From the NCBI GenBank assembly GCA_029237815.1, contig JAQZBP010000005.1, positions 1 to 64,000 on the forward strand: 64,000 bases of DNA, read 5' to 3'. The DNA comes from Moraxellaceae bacterium (GTDB lineage: Bacteria > Pseudomonadota > Gammaproteobacteria > Pseudomonadales > Moraxellaceae). The notes under the pieces were generated by a model, which was not told where the DNA came from, searched no databases, and was given only the letters and a program-made list of their open reading frames with translations. Shown one piece after another: positions 8,341-18,349 of the stretch (the first letter of the stretch is position 1; each line of letters opens with the position of its first letter). A program made the position numbers and the translations under genes.

Positions 8341-9571
8341 GGGACTTTCTCCATTCTTCGCGGAAATCGTGCAGGGCCGCCTCGCGAGCCTGCTCCAGGG
8401 CCTTGACGAAGGCGTCGCCCTCGAGGCCCTGCTCCTGCAGCGCCTTTGGCGACACGGCACGCAGGGTGGCCTGCGCGCACTGCCAGTATTCGCGTTGTGG
8501 ATAGGGACGCTCATCGAGGCCCAGGCGGCCGCGCGCATCGGCCTCGCAGCAAAGCAGCATTTCCGCGAAGCGCTCCGGGCGACGCAGTGCGTCCATTTCC
8601 ATAAGCTTCTTCAGCAAGGTGGACGGGCGCATGTCGCCGGCGCGATGCACGTCGAGGTGATAGCGCGAGGCCAGCACGCCAAGCTCCTCGAAGGCGCGTG
8701 GCGCCTTCAGCCGCTGGCAAAGCTCGCGCACCAGCGGAACGCCACGCGCCTCGTGGTTGATGTGGCGCGGTAGCTCTTCTTCCGGCGTGACGCCCTTGCC
8801 GAGATCGTGGACGAGTGCAGCGAAGCGCACGCGCGCCTCCGGCGAGAGCGTTGCCGTTATTCTCAGCGTCATCAGGATGTGTACGCCGGTGTCGATCTCG
8901 GGATGGTAGTCGGCACGCTGCGGCACGCCAAAGAGACGGTCGACCTCGGGCATCCAGCAGGCGAGGGCGCCACAGTCGTGCAGCACCTGCACATAGATGT
9001 CGGGACGGTCCTCGCCGAGCGCGCGTTCGGTTTCCTTCCAGACACGCTCGGGGGTCAGGTGGCCGAGTTCGCCCGAGGCGCTCATCTCGCGCATCAGTGC
9101 CATGGTCTCCGTCGCGACGGTGAACCCGAGCGGTGCATAGCGCGCGGCAAAGCGTGCGACGCGGAACACGCGCAACGGATCTTCGCGAAAGGCATCGGAC
9201 ACATGCCGCAGCAGGCGCAGATCAAGGTCGCGCCGGCCGCCATGCGGGTCGATGATGCTGCCGTCCGCGTCTTGGGCCATGGCATTGATGGTGAGGTCGC
9301 GACGGACGAGGTCTTCCTCGAGGGTGATGTCCGGCGAGAAGTCGCAGATGAAGCCGGTGTGGCCACTGCCGCTCTTGCGCTCGGTACGGGCGAGGGCGTA
9401 CTCCTCGCCGCTCACGGGATGCAGGAATACCGGGAAATCGCGGCCCACGGCACGAAATCCCTGCGCCAGCAGGTCGTCGGGGCGCGCGCCGACCACCACC
9501 CAGTCGCGCTCCTGCACGGGGCGGTCGAGCAGCCGGTCACGGACGGCGCCACCAACGAGATAGATTTTCAT
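8327..9571 (-). CDS. cca: Multifunctional CCA tRNA nucleotidyltransferase
   Basis: Adds and repairs the 3'-CCA of tRNA. It is 414 residues, the length of the gammaproteobacterial form with a C-terminal HD domain. The class II head has [41 protein letters not shown] and [14 protein letters not shown]. The HD phosphohydrolase motif HDLGKG appears near residue 255. Start ATG at 9569-9571. The 3' end overlaps the pteridine reductase gene. Confidence 0.97.
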   Translation of the reverse strand: MKIYLVGGAVRDRLLDRPVQERDWVVVGARPDDLLAQGFRAVGRDFPVFLHPVSGEEYALARTERKSGSGHTGFICDFSPDITLEEDLVRRDLTINAMAQDADGSIIDPHGGRRDLDLRLLRHVSDAFREDPLRVFRVARFAARYAPLGFTVATETMALMREMSASGELGHLTPERVWKETERALGEDRPDIYVQVLHDCGALACWMPEVDRLFGVPQRADYHPEIDTGVHILMTLRITATLSPEARVRFAALVHDLGKGVTPEEELPRHINHEARGVPLVRELCQRLKAPRAFEELGVLASRYHLDVHRAGDMRPSTLLKKLMEMDALRRPERFAEMLLCCEADARGRLGLDERPYPQREYWQCAQATLRAVSPKALQEQGLEGDAFVKALEQAREAALHDFREEWRKSHADR

Positions 9572-9627
9572 AAGCTGCATCCAAGCCGGCTTGACGGCCT
9601 TGCGGATTCTCACTGATTATCCGGAGC

Positions 9628-9723
9628 ATGTTAACGCTCAAGTCGATTTCCCGCCCCGTCCTTTCTGTCGCCCGCTGGCTGGCAGCAGCCAAGCGCGCGC
9701 GCGTGTTCCGACGGCCGGACTGA
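9628..9723 (+). CDS. Possible 31-residue small protein (or small RNA locus)
   Basis: ATG to TGA open frame in the cca-EamA divergent gap, encoding a basic peptide with a hydrophobic centre (MLTLKSISRPVLSVARWLAA then AKRARVFRRPD). A clean terminator hairpin follows 18 bases after the stop, implying that a short transcript ends there. A GGAG lies only one base before the ATG, which is too close for a normal ribosome-binding site, so translation is doubtful and a small RNA is equally possible. I do not recognise the peptide. Confidence 0.25.
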   Translation: MLTLKSISRPVLSVARWLAAAKRARVFRRPD

Positions 9724-9741
9724 GCGACAGCGATTTTCATC

Positions 9742-9770
9742 AAAAGGCCGCAGATTCTGCGGCCTTTTTG
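9742..9770 (+). terminator. Intrinsic terminator in the cca-EamA gap
   Basis: AAAAGGCCGCAGA is followed by TTCTGCGGCCTTTTTG, an almost loopless palindrome with a T-run. It lies upstream of the EamA gene on its own strand and is not explained by any long gene. Confidence 0.75.
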
Positions 9771-9800
9771 TTTTTGCACGACACGCACGGGAGAGGCGAC

Positions 9801-10748
9801 ATGGCAGGCACGAACGACAACGAACCCCCGCAACAGGGCCGGCTGGCGCTGGAATGGCTGGCGCTGGTCCTGATCTGGTCCACCACGCCGCTGGCCGTGG
9901 TGCTCAGTCTGCGCGACCTCGATGCGGTCTGGGCTCTGACGGTTCGCATGGTGCTGGCGGCGCTCCTGGCGCTGGCGCTGCTCTATGCCACGGGGCAGCG
10001 CCTGGCGCGTGGCCCGGTCGCGACCCGGCTTTACCTGATCGGCACTTTCAACATGTTCGGGGCGATGCTGCTCACCTACCTCGGCGCGCGTCACCTGCCG
10101 TCCGGACTGATTGCCGTGCTCTTCGGTACCTCGCCGCTCCTGGTGGGGGCGGCGTCGCATTTCCTGCTCAAGGGTGTGCGGCTGGTGGCGCTGCAGTGGG
10201 CCGGCATGATGACCGGGCTGGCCGGCCTCGCCCTGATCTTCATCGATGGCGACCGGCTCGGGGCCGTCCACGTGCCGAGCGTGGTGATGGTGCTCGGTGG
10301 CGTGCTCTGTTATGTGGTCTCGGCCGTGCTCATGAAGCGCCTGCCGCATGGCATGTCGCCGATGGTGCAGATGACGGGCGCGCTCTGCCTGACCGCGCTG
10401 TGCTGCCTGCTGGTGGCGCCCCTGCTCGGCGGCCCGGCGCCGCGCGAATGGCCCGGCCTGGTCACGGTGATGGCCATCCTGTATTCCGTGCTCATGGGTT
10501 CGCTGGTGGCCATGCTCTTCTTCTACCACCTGATGCAGCACGTCGAGGCTGGCACTGTGGCGCTGTCTACGCTGGTGACGCCCGTGATCGCGCTGCTGCT
10601 TGGCGTGCTGGTGAATCACGAGCGCTTCCAGCCCCACACCCTGGTGGGCATGGGGCTGATCCTGGCGGGGCTCATCGTGTATTACGAGAAGGAAGTGCGG
10701 TCGCTGCTGGGGCGGCGGGGCGGCGGGGCGGCGGTCTGGCGCCGCTAA
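9801..10748 (+). CDS. EamA/DMT-family membrane transporter
   Basis: A 315-residue protein with about ten hydrophobic segments arranged as two EamA repeats: LEWLALVLIWSTTPLAVVLS opens the first, and PSVVMVLGGVLCYVVSAVL opens the second. It belongs to the drug/metabolite transporter superfamily; the substrate cannot be predicted. The ATG at 9801 has GGAGAGG upstream; an earlier in-frame TTG would add a non-hydrophobic leader through the terminator. It converges on acyP. Confidence 0.85.
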   Translation: MAGTNDNEPPQQGRLALEWLALVLIWSTTPLAVVLSLRDLDAVWALTVRMVLAALLALALLYATGQRLARGPVATRLYLIGTFNMFGAMLLTYLGARHLPSGLIAVLFGTSPLLVGAASHFLLKGVRLVALQWAGMMTGLAGLALIFIDGDRLGAVHVPSVVMVLGGVLCYVVSAVLMKRLPHGMSPMVQMTGALCLTALCCLLVAPLLGGPAPREWPGLVTVMAILYSVLMGSLVAMLFFYHLMQHVEAGTVALSTLVTPVIALLLGVLVNHERFQPHTLVGMGLILAGLIVYYEKEVRSLLGRRGGGAAVWRR

Positions 10749-10760
10749 GGAGGCCGTACG

Positions 10761-10798
10761 GGTGCGCGCCGGGCATCAGGCAACGCCGGGCGCGCACC
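10761..10798. repeat. Inverted repeat between convergent EamA gene and acyP
   Basis: GGTGCGCGCC and GGCGCGCACC flank an 18-base loop in the short gap between the convergent genes. There is no T-run. It may slow read-through from either side, but it is not a canonical intrinsic terminator. Confidence 0.5.
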
Positions 10799-10805
10799 GA
10801 GCGGA

Positions 10806-11081
10806 TCAGGCGAGGGTCTCGAAGTCCGCCGCCAGCCGGGTCGCGGCGGCCCATTGCGTCTCCACGTGGTCGACCCGCGCCGTTGCCGGGCCCTGGTGGG
10901 CCCATGCCAGCAAGGACTTCAGCGGCTTCTCCTCGCCTTGCGCCAGGAGTTCGACACGTCCGTCCGGCAGGTTGCGCACCCATCCCTTGAGGCCGAGCCT
11001 GCGCGCCATGGCCGCGGCATTGGCGCGGTAGGAGACGCCTTGCACGCGTCCGCTGATGAAAAGGTGGAGTTCCTGTGGCAT
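10806..11081 (-). CDS. acyP: Acylphosphatase
   Basis: Hydrolyses acyl phosphates such as acetyl- or carbamoyl-phosphate. The 91-residue length is typical. GRVQGVSYRANA carries the phosphate-binding loop and catalytic Arg, and GWVRNLPDGRVELLAQG the conserved Asn. The ATG at 11079-11081 is chosen because it begins the family fold (MPQELHLFISGRVQG); longer frames run into spoVR. Confidence 0.95.
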   Translation of the reverse strand: MPQELHLFISGRVQGVSYRANAAAMARRLGLKGWVRNLPDGRVELLAQGEEKPLKSLLAWAHQGPATARVDHVETQWAAATRLAADFETLA

Positions 11082-11115
11082 GGGCTCGCTTCGGGTCAGC
11101 CGCATCGGCAGGCCA

Positions 11116-12648
11116 TCATGGGCCCGGCGGCACCTGCAGGATACCGCTTTGCGCCGTGCAGCTCGTTTTCTCGACCAGCGTCTCGCCATCCCAGGATTCC
11201 AGGTGCACGTCGAACTTCCACAGCCGGTGCAGGTGCTTGAGCACGTCGCCTGCCGCCTCGCCGAGCGGACGCCGGTTATGGCGGACGTGGCGCAGCATCA
11301 GGGAGCGGTCGCCGTGCCGGTTCACGTTCCAGACCTGGATGTTGGGCTCGTTCATGCTCAGGTTGTACTGGTTGGACAGCGACTGCCGCAGGTAGCGGAA
11401 CCCCGCGTCGTCGTGGATGGCGGACACCTCCAGTTCGCGGCGCTGGTCATTGTCGAGGATGGCGAAGAGCTTGAGTTCGCGCATGACGCGCGGCGACAGG
11501 AACTGCTGGATGAAGCTCTCGTCCTTGAAGCTCTGCATGGCGAATTTGACCGTCTCCAGCCAGGGACTGCCGGCGATGTCCGGAAACCAGCGCCTGTCCT
11601 CGTCCGTCGGCTTCTCGCAGATGCGCCGGATGTCCTGGAACATGGCGTAACCCAGCGCGTAGGGGTTGATGCCGCGGTAGAAGGGGCTGTCGAAGCCGGG
11701 CTGATGCACAACGGCGGTGTGCGACTGCAGGAACTCCAGGATGAAGCCGTCGGTGACCAGGCCCTCGTCGTAGAGGTGGTTCAGCAGCGTGTAATGCCAG
11801 AACGTGGCCCAGCCCTCGTTCATGACCTGGGTCTGGCGCTGCGGATAGAAATACTGGGCGATCTTGCGCACGATGCGCACGATCTCGCGCTGCCAGGGCT
11901 CCAGCAGCGGCGCGTTCTTCTCGACGAAGTAGAGGATGTTTTCCTGCGGCTCCTCCGGCCAGCGCTTGCGCTGCGCTTCCTCCTCCTCGTGGCGGTTCAT
12001 GAAGGGAATGGTGCGCCAGAGTTCATTGACCTGCGCCTGCAGCGCCGCCTCGCGTTCCTCCTGCCGGGCGCGCTCCTGCTCCGCTGAGATCGGATAGGGG
12101 CGCTTGTAGCGGTCCACGCCGTAGTTCATCAGCGCATGGCAGGAGTCGAGGATGGCCTCGACCTCGCGCACGCCGTGGCGTTCCTCGCACTGGCGCAGAT
12201 AGTTCTTGGCGAACAGCAGGTAGTCGATGATGCTGCTCGCGTCCGTCCAGGTGCGGAACAGGTAGTTTCCCTTGAAGAAGGAGTTGTGGCCGTAGGACGC
12301 ATGCGCGATCACCAGCGCCTGCATCGTCATGGTGTTTTCTTCCATGAGGTAGGCGATGCAGGGGTTGGAGTTGATGACGATCTCGTAGGCCAGGCCCATC
12401 TGCCCGCGCTTGTAGGAGCTTTCGGTGGCAACGAAGTGCTTGCCGAAGCTCCAGTGGTTGTAGCCCACCGGCATGCCCACCGAGGAGTAGGCATCCATCA
12501 TCTGCTCGGAGGAGATGACCTCAATCTGGTTGGGAAAGGTGTCGAGCCCGTAGACCTCGCGGGCGATGCGGCCGATTTCCTCGTCATAGCGACGGATCAG
12601 GTCGAAGGACCACTCCGAGCCGGTGGAGATCGGGGTTCGCCTGGTCAT
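11116..12648 (-). CDS. spoVR: SpoVR family protein (YcgB)
   Basis: Soluble protein of 510 residues, the same size as E. coli YcgB. It is a conserved partner of the YeaG kinase and YeaH. Characteristic stretches include [45 protein letters not shown] and [20 protein letters not shown]. The biochemical function is unknown; in Bacillus the homologue affects spore cortex formation. The ATG overlaps the yeaH stop by 4 bases (ATGA), so it is translationally coupled. Confidence 0.95.
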   Translation of the reverse strand: MTRRTPISTGSEWSFDLIRRYDEEIGRIAREVYGLDTFPNQIEVISSEQMMDAYSSVGMPVGYNHWSFGKHFVATESSYKRGQMGLAYEIVINSNPCIAYLMEENTMTMQALVIAHASYGHNSFFKGNYLFRTWTDASSIIDYLLFAKNYLRQCEERHGVREVEAILDSCHALMNYGVDRYKRPYPISAEQERARQEEREAALQAQVNELWRTIPFMNRHEEEEAQRKRWPEEPQENILYFVEKNAPLLEPWQREIVRIVRKIAQYFYPQRQTQVMNEGWATFWHYTLLNHLYDEGLVTDGFILEFLQSHTAVVHQPGFDSPFYRGINPYALGYAMFQDIRRICEKPTDEDRRWFPDIAGSPWLETVKFAMQSFKDESFIQQFLSPRVMRELKLFAILDNDQRRELEVSAIHDDAGFRYLRQSLSNQYNLSMNEPNIQVWNVNRHGDRSLMLRHVRHNRRPLGEAAGDVLKHLHRLWKFDVHLESWDGETLVEKTSCTAQSGILQVPPGP

Positions 12649-13925
12649 GCCTTTTTCCTCGAAAAGAGTTCGCGGAATACCGGATAGATATCGCTGGCGT
12701 CGATGATCTGCTGCATGGCGAAGACGCCCGGCCAGTCCTGCATCACGGCCTCGTAGGAATGCCAGAGCGCCTGGTGCTCGCGCGGCGTGATCTCGATGTA
12801 GGCGAAGTACTGCACCAGCGGCAGGATGTTCTCCGAGAGCAGTTGCTGGCAGAGCGGCGAGTCGTCGTTCCAGTTGTCGCCGTCCGAGGCCTGGGCGCCA
12901 TAGATGTTCCACTCGTCCGCCGGGTAGCGGGCGAGCATGACGTCCTTCATCAGCTTGAGCGCGCTCGAGACGATGGTGCCGCCGGTTTCCCGCGAGTAGA
13001 AGAATTCCTCCTCCTCCACTTCCTTGGCGCTGGTGTGGTGGCGGATGAAGACGACGTCGATCTTCTTGTAGTTGCGCTTCAGGAAGAGATAGAGCAACAG
13101 GAAGAACCGCTTGGCCATGTCCTTCATGCTCTGGTTCATGGACCCGGAAACATCCATGACGCAGAACATGACGGCCTGCGACGACGGCTTGGGCACCTTG
13201 ATGTGGTGGTTGTAGCGCAGGTCGAAGGTGTCGATGAAGGGGATGCGTTCGAGCCGCCGCTTCAGCTTCTCGACCTGCTCGCGCAATTCACTGATGCGGG
13301 CCACGCGGTCCGGCGAGGAATCCTGCTCCAGCAGGGCCTGCAGCTCGGCCTCCGCCGCCTTCAGGCGTTTGCGCGCGCCACCACCCAGTGCGATGCGGCG
13401 CGAGGTCGCGGCGCGCAGGCTGCGCACGATGTTGATCTTGGCGGGATTGCCATCGTTGACGATGCCGGCGTTCTGCCACTGGAATGTCTCGAGGCCGGCC
13501 AGGCGACGCTTGACCAGATTGGGCAGCTCGAGGTCATCAAAGAGGAAATTCAGGAACTCTTCCTGCGAGATCGTGAAGCTGAACTCGTCTTCACCTTCGC
13601 CGGAGTCCGAGGCCTTGCCTTCACCCGTCCCGCCGCCTTCGCCACCGCCTTCGGGGCGCTTGATGCGGTCGCCTGTGGAGAAATGCTTGTTGCCGGGATG
13701 CACCATCTCGCGCTCGCCGCCGCTGCCATGGTGAAAGGCGGGCTCGGAGATGTCGCGGGTGGGGATGGCCACGCTTTCGCCATGCTCCATGTCGGTAATG
13801 GAGCGGCGGGTAACGGCGTCGGCGACGGCTTCCTTGATCTGCGCGCGGTAGCGCTCGAGAAAGCGCTGCCGGTTGACCGTGCTCTTGTTACGACCGTTCA
13901 GGCGGCGATCAATGATGTAGGACAT
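12645..13925 (-). CDS. yeaH: YeaH, DUF444/VWA-like protein
   Basis: Protein of 426 residues, partner of the PrkA-type kinase YeaG. The N-terminus [20 protein letters not shown] is typical. A charged, Gly/Glu-rich low-complexity segment lies near residues 90-115. A von Willebrand A-like region contains the MIDAS motif DVSGSMNQS and [12 protein letters not shown]. In enteric bacteria yeaGH is induced in stationary phase and nitrogen limitation. It sits between yeaG and spoVR on one strand; the gap to yeaG holds a palindromic repeat. Confidence 0.95.
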   Translation of the reverse strand: MSYIIDRRLNGRNKSTVNRQRFLERYRAQIKEAVADAVTRRSITDMEHGESVAIPTRDISEPAFHHGSGGEREMVHPGNKHFSTGDRIKRPEGGGEGGGTGEGKASDSGEGEDEFSFTISQEEFLNFLFDDLELPNLVKRRLAGLETFQWQNAGIVNDGNPAKINIVRSLRAATSRRIALGGGARKRLKAAEAELQALLEQDSSPDRVARISELREQVEKLKRRLERIPFIDTFDLRYNHHIKVPKPSSQAVMFCVMDVSGSMNQSMKDMAKRFFLLLYLFLKRNYKKIDVVFIRHHTSAKEVEEEEFFYSRETGGTIVSSALKLMKDVMLARYPADEWNIYGAQASDGDNWNDDSPLCQQLLSENILPLVQYFAYIEITPREHQALWHSYEAVMQDWPGVFAMQQIIDASDIYPVFRELFSRKKA

Positions 13926-13945
13926 GTGCCCTCGCTTCGTTTTCT

Positions 13946-14060
13946 CCCGTTCCCCTCGGGCGGAGCGAGGGGTGAGGGGGAGCGATGGACTCCTGCCCTC
14001 ATCCACCCCTGGCGCCTCCTCCCGGCAGTGTGCGAGAGGGAGGCGCCGGCGGGTGAAGGG
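13946..14060. repeat. REP-like palindromic cluster between yeaG and yeaH
   Basis: Two hairpins in the 137-base gap: CCCCTCG/CGAGGGG at 13952-13972, and a larger GGCGCCTCC (14011-14019) / GGAGGCGCC (14039-14047) stem extended by CACCC/GGGTG. The composition, with CCCTC and GAGGG blocks, resembles dispersed intergenic palindromes of GC-rich proteobacteria. It may stabilise the upstream yeaG message. No second copy was spotted in the window. Confidence 0.5.
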
Positions 14061-14062
14061 AG

Positions 14063-15985
14063 TTATTGCGCCTTGCGTACCCGCAGGTACCACTCGGAGA
14101 GCAGGCGAACCTGCTTCTCGGTGTATCCGCGCTCCACCATGCGCCTCACAAAGTCCTGGTGCTTCTGCTGGTCGTTCTTGGATGCCTTGGGATTGAAGGA
14201 AATCACCGGCAGCAGGTCCTCGGTGTTCGAGAACATCTTCTTCTCGATCACGGTGCGCAGCTTTTCATAGGAGAGCCAGCTCGGGTTCACGCCGTTGTTG
14301 TTGGCGCGGGCACGTAGCACGAAGTTGACCACCTCGTTGCGGAAGTCCTTGGGGTTGGAGATGCCCGCCGGCTTCTCGATCTTTTCCAGCTCCTCGTTGA
14401 GCGCAGCGCGGTTGAAGATCTCGCCGGTATCGGGGTCGCGGAACTCCTGGTCCTGTATCCAGAAGTCGGCGTACTGCACGTAGCGGTCGAAGATGTTCTG
14501 CCCGTACTCGGAATAGGACTCGAGGTAGGCCGTCTGGATTTCCTTGCCGATGAACTCGATGTAGCGGGGCGCCAGGAATTCCTTGAGGAAGCGCAGGTAA
14601 CGCTCCTGCTGGTCCTGCGGAAATTGCTCCTGTTCGATCTGGGTTTCCAGAACGTGCAGCAGGTGCACCGGGTTTGCCGCCACTTCGGAATGATCGTAAT
14701 TGAAGACGCGTGACAGGATCTTGAAGGCGAAGCGGGTGGAGAGGCCGTTCATGCCTTCGTCGACGCCCGCGGAGTCCCGGTATTCCTGGTAGGACTTGGC
14801 CTTCGGATCCGTGTCCTTCAGGTTTTCGCCATCATAGATGCGCATCTTGGAATAGATGCTGGAGTTGTCGGGTTCCTTCAGGCGCGATAGCACCGAGAAC
14901 TGCGCCAGCATGCGCAGGGTATCGGGCGCGCAAGGCGCCTGCCGCAGCGAGGAGTGGTCCAGCAGTTTCTGGTAGATGTCGATCTCTTCCGTCACGCGCA
15001 GGCAGTAGGGGACCTTCACGATGTAGACGCGGTCGATGAAGGCCTCATTGTTCTTGTTGTTGCGGAAGGTCTGCCACTCGGCCTCGTTGGAGTGGGCCAG
15101 CACGACGCCATCAAAGGGGATGGGGCCGATGGACTCGGTGCCGTTGTAGTTGCCTTCCTGCGTGGCGGTGAGCAGGGGGTGCAGCACCTTGATCGGTGCC
15201 TTGAACATTTCCACGAATTCCATGAGGCCGCGATTCGACTTGGCCAGGCCGCCGGAATAGGAGTAGGCGTCCGGATCGTTCTGTGCGAAGTCCTCGAGCT
15301 TGCGGATGTCGACCTTGCCCACCAGCGCGGAAATGTCCTGGTTGTTCTCGTCGCCCGGCTCGGTCTTGGAGACGGCGATCTGGTCGAGGATGCTGGGCTT
15401 CAGTTTCACCACGCGGAACTTGCGGATGTCGCCGCCGAATTCCTTGAGGCGCTTCACTGCCCACGGCGACATGACGCCACGCACATAGCGCTTCGGGATG
15501 TTGTATTCCTGCTCGAGGATGTCGCCGTCTTCCGCCACATTGAACAGGTTCAGCGGCGACTCGTTCACCGGCGAGCCCTTGATGGCGTAGAAGGGCATTT
15601 TCTCCATCAGCCACTTCAGACGCTCGGCGAGCGAGGACTTGCCGCCGCCGACCGGACCCAGCAGATAGAGGATCTGTTTCTTCTCCTCGAGCCCCTGGGC
15701 GGCGTGCTTGAAGTAGGACACCACCTGCTCGATGACCTCTTCCATGCCGTAGAACTCGGCGAAGGCGGGGTAACGCTTGATGATCTTGTTGGAAAAGATG
15801 CGCGAGAGGCGCGAATCGCGCGAGGTGTCGATCAGTTCGGCTTCGCCGATGGCGAGGAGGAGACGTTCTGCTGCTGTCGCGTAGGCGGCCCGGTCGTTTT
15901 TGCATAACTCGAGGTATTCCTCGAGGCTGTATTCCTCTTCCCTGGCCTGATCAAAACGATCCTGGTAATGACGGAATATGCTCAT
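14063..15985 (-). CDS. yeaG: PrkA-family serine protein kinase YeaG
   Basis: AAA+/kinase protein of 640 residues (E. coli YeaG is 644). The N-terminal PrkA AAA domain has the Walker A loop GPVGGGKSS near residues 111-118 and a B-like [13 protein letters not shown] further on. The C-terminal PrkA kinase-like domain includes [22 protein letters not shown] text and [14 protein letters not shown]. It acts with YeaH and SpoVR in starvation and stress survival. The ATG at 15983-15985 follows AGAGGTAGGG. It is the first gene of the operon; I found no convincing promoter in the 184-base gap to apaH, only weak -10-like sequence. Confidence 0.97.
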   Translation of the reverse strand: MSIFRHYQDRFDQAREEEYSLEEYLELCKNDRAAYATAAERLLLAIGEAELIDTSRDSRLSRIFSNKIIKRYPAFAEFYGMEEVIEQVVSYFKHAAQGLEEKKQILYLLGPVGGGKSSLAERLKWLMEKMPFYAIKGSPVNESPLNLFNVAEDGDILEQEYNIPKRYVRGVMSPWAVKRLKEFGGDIRKFRVVKLKPSILDQIAVSKTEPGDENNQDISALVGKVDIRKLEDFAQNDPDAYSYSGGLAKSNRGLMEFVEMFKAPIKVLHPLLTATQEGNYNGTESIGPIPFDGVVLAHSNEAEWQTFRNNKNNEAFIDRVYIVKVPYCLRVTEEIDIYQKLLDHSSLRQAPCAPDTLRMLAQFSVLSRLKEPDNSSIYSKMRIYDGENLKDTDPKAKSYQEYRDSAGVDEGMNGLSTRFAFKILSRVFNYDHSEVAANPVHLLHVLETQIEQEQFPQDQQERYLRFLKEFLAPRYIEFIGKEIQTAYLESYSEYGQNIFDRYVQYADFWIQDQEFRDPDTGEIFNRAALNEELEKIEKPAGISNPKDFRNEVVNFVLRARANNNGVNPSWLSYEKLRTVIEKKMFSNTEDLLPVISFNPKASKNDQQKHQDFVRRMVERGYTEKQVRLLSEWYLRVRKAQ

Positions 15986-16169
15986 GACCCTACCTCTGCT
16001 GGGTGGAAAACCACGAGAACCGAAACGCGCGGGATGCCTTGAGATTAGCCCCAAACCCTCGGTGGCCGGCAAGGGAATTTTCGTTTTTTTTGATGCGCGT
16101 AACTCATCTGTAAAACGCCTGACCACTTGTCCATGACACGCTGCCGCTCATCGCGGTTGCGGCGTGGAA

Positions 16170-16991
16170 TCAGCGTTGCGGGCAGCCGCGGCGGCTGCGG
16201 AAGAAGGCGCCGTCGTCGAGCCGGAATGCGGTGAGGTGGCGGCCCCAAACGCAGCCGCTGTCGAGCGCGACAAAGCGGGAGTTGCCGGTGTGGCCTTCCA
16301 GTGCGGCCCAGTGCCCGAAGAGGACGGTGCCGACAGTCAGGTGCCGGTTCGGTAGTTCGAACCACGCGTGCAGGCCGGCGGGAATGCTGGCGATGTCTTC
16401 CTTGAAGGCGAGATCCAGCGCACCGTCGGCGCTCAGCAGGCGCATGCGCGTGAGGTAGTTGGTGATCACGCGCAGACGCGTGGTGCCGGCGAGTGTCGGT
16501 GACCAGAGCGCCGGTTCGTTGCCGTACATCGCGGCCAGATAGTCGCGGATTCCCGTGCCCTGCAGGGTGGCTTCGACTTCGCGGGCGAGTTGCTGTGCCG
16601 TTGCCAGCGACCACATCGGTGGTATGCCGGCATGCGTCAGCACGCAGTCGTGCGCTGCGTCCTGCAGCAGCAGGGGGCGCTGGCGCAGCCAGTCCATGAG
16701 CGCCTCCCGGTCCGGCGCCTCCAGGATGGGCTGCGTGCGATCCTTCGGCTTCGGTGTCGAGATGCCGTGGTGCGCGGCGAGCAGGTGGAGGTCGTGGTTG
16801 CCGAGCACGGTCTCGGCACAGGTGCCGAGACCCTTGACGAGGCGCAGCACGCCGAGCGAGTCGGGGCCGCGCGCGACGAGGTCGCCGGCCAGCCATAGGC
16901 GGTCGGCCGCCGGGTCGAAGCGGATGACCTCGAGCAGGTCCTCTAGCGCTTCGCGGCAGCCTTGCACGTCGCCGATGGCATACAGCGCCAT
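16170..16991 (-). CDS. apaH: Symmetrical bis(5'-nucleosyl)-tetraphosphatase
   Basis: Hydrolyses Ap4A to two ADP and in enterobacteria decaps Np4-capped RNA. The protein has 273 residues. Metallophosphatase motifs appear in order: YAIGDVQGC, WLAGDLVARGPDS, VLGNHDLHLLA, LTHAGIPP and VLFGHWAALEG. The start MALYAIGDVQGC is the family N-terminus. It is the last gene of the pdxA-rsmA-apaG-apaH order, 127 bases past apaG. Confidence 0.97.
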   Translation of the reverse strand: MALYAIGDVQGCREALEDLLEVIRFDPAADRLWLAGDLVARGPDSLGVLRLVKGLGTCAETVLGNHDLHLLAAHHGISTPKPKDRTQPILEAPDREALMDWLRQRPLLLQDAAHDCVLTHAGIPPMWSLATAQQLAREVEATLQGTGIRDYLAAMYGNEPALWSPTLAGTTRLRVITNYLTRMRLLSADGALDLAFKEDIASIPAGLHAWFELPNRHLTVGTVLFGHWAALEGHTGNSRFVALDSGCVWGRHLTAFRLDDGAFFRSRRGCPQR

Positions 16992-17118
16992 TTCATCTCC
17001 GGGGTCGGGAAACGGCAGCGGCGCGGGTGGCGCTGCCGCTGCGGAAATTCTCAGCGTGACGCGGGCTCAGGCAGTCGTGTGCGAGCTCACTGCCGGGCCC
17101 GGAAAACGTTGCGCGTCG

Positions 17119-17520
17119 TCAGTGCAGGACGCGCGGGATGGCCAGCGTGAAGGCCGGAATCGGCGCCTCGAAGCGCTGTCCTTCCTCGTCGATCATGCCG
17201 TAGGAGCCGTGCATGCTGCCGACCGGGGTCTCGAGCACGGCGCCGCTGGAGTATTCATAGGTGGTGCCTGGCGCGAGCTGCGGCTGTTCGCCGACGACGC
17301 CGTCGCCGCGCACTTCCTGCACGCGCGCCTCGCCGTCCATGATGATCCAGTGGCGGGTGAGCAGGCGTGCCGGCTGCTTGCCGGAATTGGTAATGCGCAC
17401 GTGATAGGCGAAGACGTAGCGGGACTCGTCCGGATTGCTCTGGTCGGCCAGGTATTCGCTCTGGACCTGTACCCGGATGTCGGGGTGCGGGTCGGGACGG
17501 GATTCGCTGTCGTTATTCAT
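17119..17520 (-). CDS. apaG: ApaG protein
   Basis: A fibronectin-III-like beta-sandwich protein of 133 residues with unclear biochemical role, usually next to apaH. Family stretches are YVFAYHVRITNSGKQPARLL, RHWIIMDG and GSMHGSYGMIDEEG. The ATG at 17518-17520 has GGAGGG upstream. It overlaps the end of rsmA by 8 bases, consistent with coupled translation. Confidence 0.96.
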   Translation of the reverse strand: MNNDSESRPDPHPDIRVQVQSEYLADQSNPDESRYVFAYHVRITNSGKQPARLLTRHWIIMDGEARVQEVRGDGVVGEQPQLAPGTTYEYSSGAVLETPVGSMHGSYGMIDEEGQRFEAPIPAFTLAIPRVLH

Positions 17521-18349
17521 GATGGCCCTCCGGTCCAAGCAGGTTGCTGAGGCGCACCCAGGTGGCCACGTCGACTTCTTCGGGACGCAGGCCGAGATCG
17601 ATGCCGGCGGCTTCGATCTGTTCCGGGCTGCCCTGACCCTTCAGGGCGTTGCGCAGGGTCTTGCGGCGCATGTTGAAGGCTGACGTCAGCAGGTGCTGCA
17701 GGCGCTTTTCGTCAACACAGTTATAGCGTGGGGTCGCGTGCGGGCGCAAACGGACAACCGCGGAGTCCACCTTGGGCGGCGGACTGAAGGCCTCGGGCGG
17801 TACGTCGAGTAGCCATTCCACCTCGCAGCGTACCTGCAGCATGACCGAGAGCCGGCCGTAGTCGCCGCAGCCGGGTGCGGCGGTCATGCGCTCCACCACC
17901 TCCTTTTGCAGCATGAAGGTCATGTCGGCGATGGCGTCGGCCTGTGCCAGCAGGTGGAACAGGATGGGGGTGGAGATGTTGTAGGGCAGGTTGCCGATGA
18001 TGCGCAGGTCGTGCGGGCCGCGCGCCAGGGTACGGAAGTCGAACTTGAGGGCGTCGGCCTGGTGCACCACGAGCTCGCCCTCGTTGAGCAGCCGGAGGGG
18101 CAGGGCGGCGGCAAGGTCGCGGTCCACCTCGACCACCTGTAGCCGGCCCAGCGCGGCCAGCAGCTCGCGGGTGAGGGCGCCGAGGCCGGGGCCGATCTCG
18201 ACCACGTTCTGGCCGGGCACGGGGCCGAAGGCGGTGACGATGCCGCGAATGACGGATTCGTCGGTCAGGAAGTTCTGGCCGAAGCGCTTGCGCGCGACGT
18301 GGCCGTCGACCTGCCGGCTGTTGCCGGGCTTCTTGCTGCGGGAATTCAT
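17513..18349 (-). CDS. rsmA: 16S rRNA (adenine1518/1519-N6)-dimethyltransferase
   Basis: Dimethylates two adjacent adenosines near the 3' end of 16S rRNA. The protein has 278 residues. It shows [14 protein letters not shown], the SAM-binding [16 protein letters not shown], and the catalytic NLPYNIS (NxPY) motif. Start ATG 18347-18349. Its start overlaps the pdxA stop by 4 bases and its end overlaps apaG, so pdxA-rsmA-apaG are tightly coupled. Confidence 0.98.
   Translation of the reverse strand: MNSRSKKPGNSRQVDGHVARKRFGQNFLTDESVIRGIVTAFGPVPGQNVVEIGPGLGALTRELLAALGRLQVVEVDRDLAAALPLRLLNEGELVVHQADALKFDFRTLARGPHDLRIIGNLPYNISTPILFHLLAQADAIADMTFMLQKEVVERMTAAPGCGDYGRLSVMLQVRCEVEWLLDVPPEAFSPPPKVDSAVVRLRPHATPRYNCVDEKRLQHLLTSAFNMRRKTLRNALKGQGSPEQIEAAGIDLGLRPEEVDVATWVRLSNLLGPEGHHE

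Noticed and set aside
9537..10637. A long His/Gln-rich minus-strand frame opposite the EamA transporter.
   Set aside because: It is a shadow frame of a membrane-protein gene; the plus strand has a proper start, ribosome-binding site and membrane segments.
12759..14270. A 503-codon plus-strand open frame opposite yeaH.
   Set aside because: It runs through the palindromic gap and antisense to yeaH and yeaG, with no recognisable protein features.
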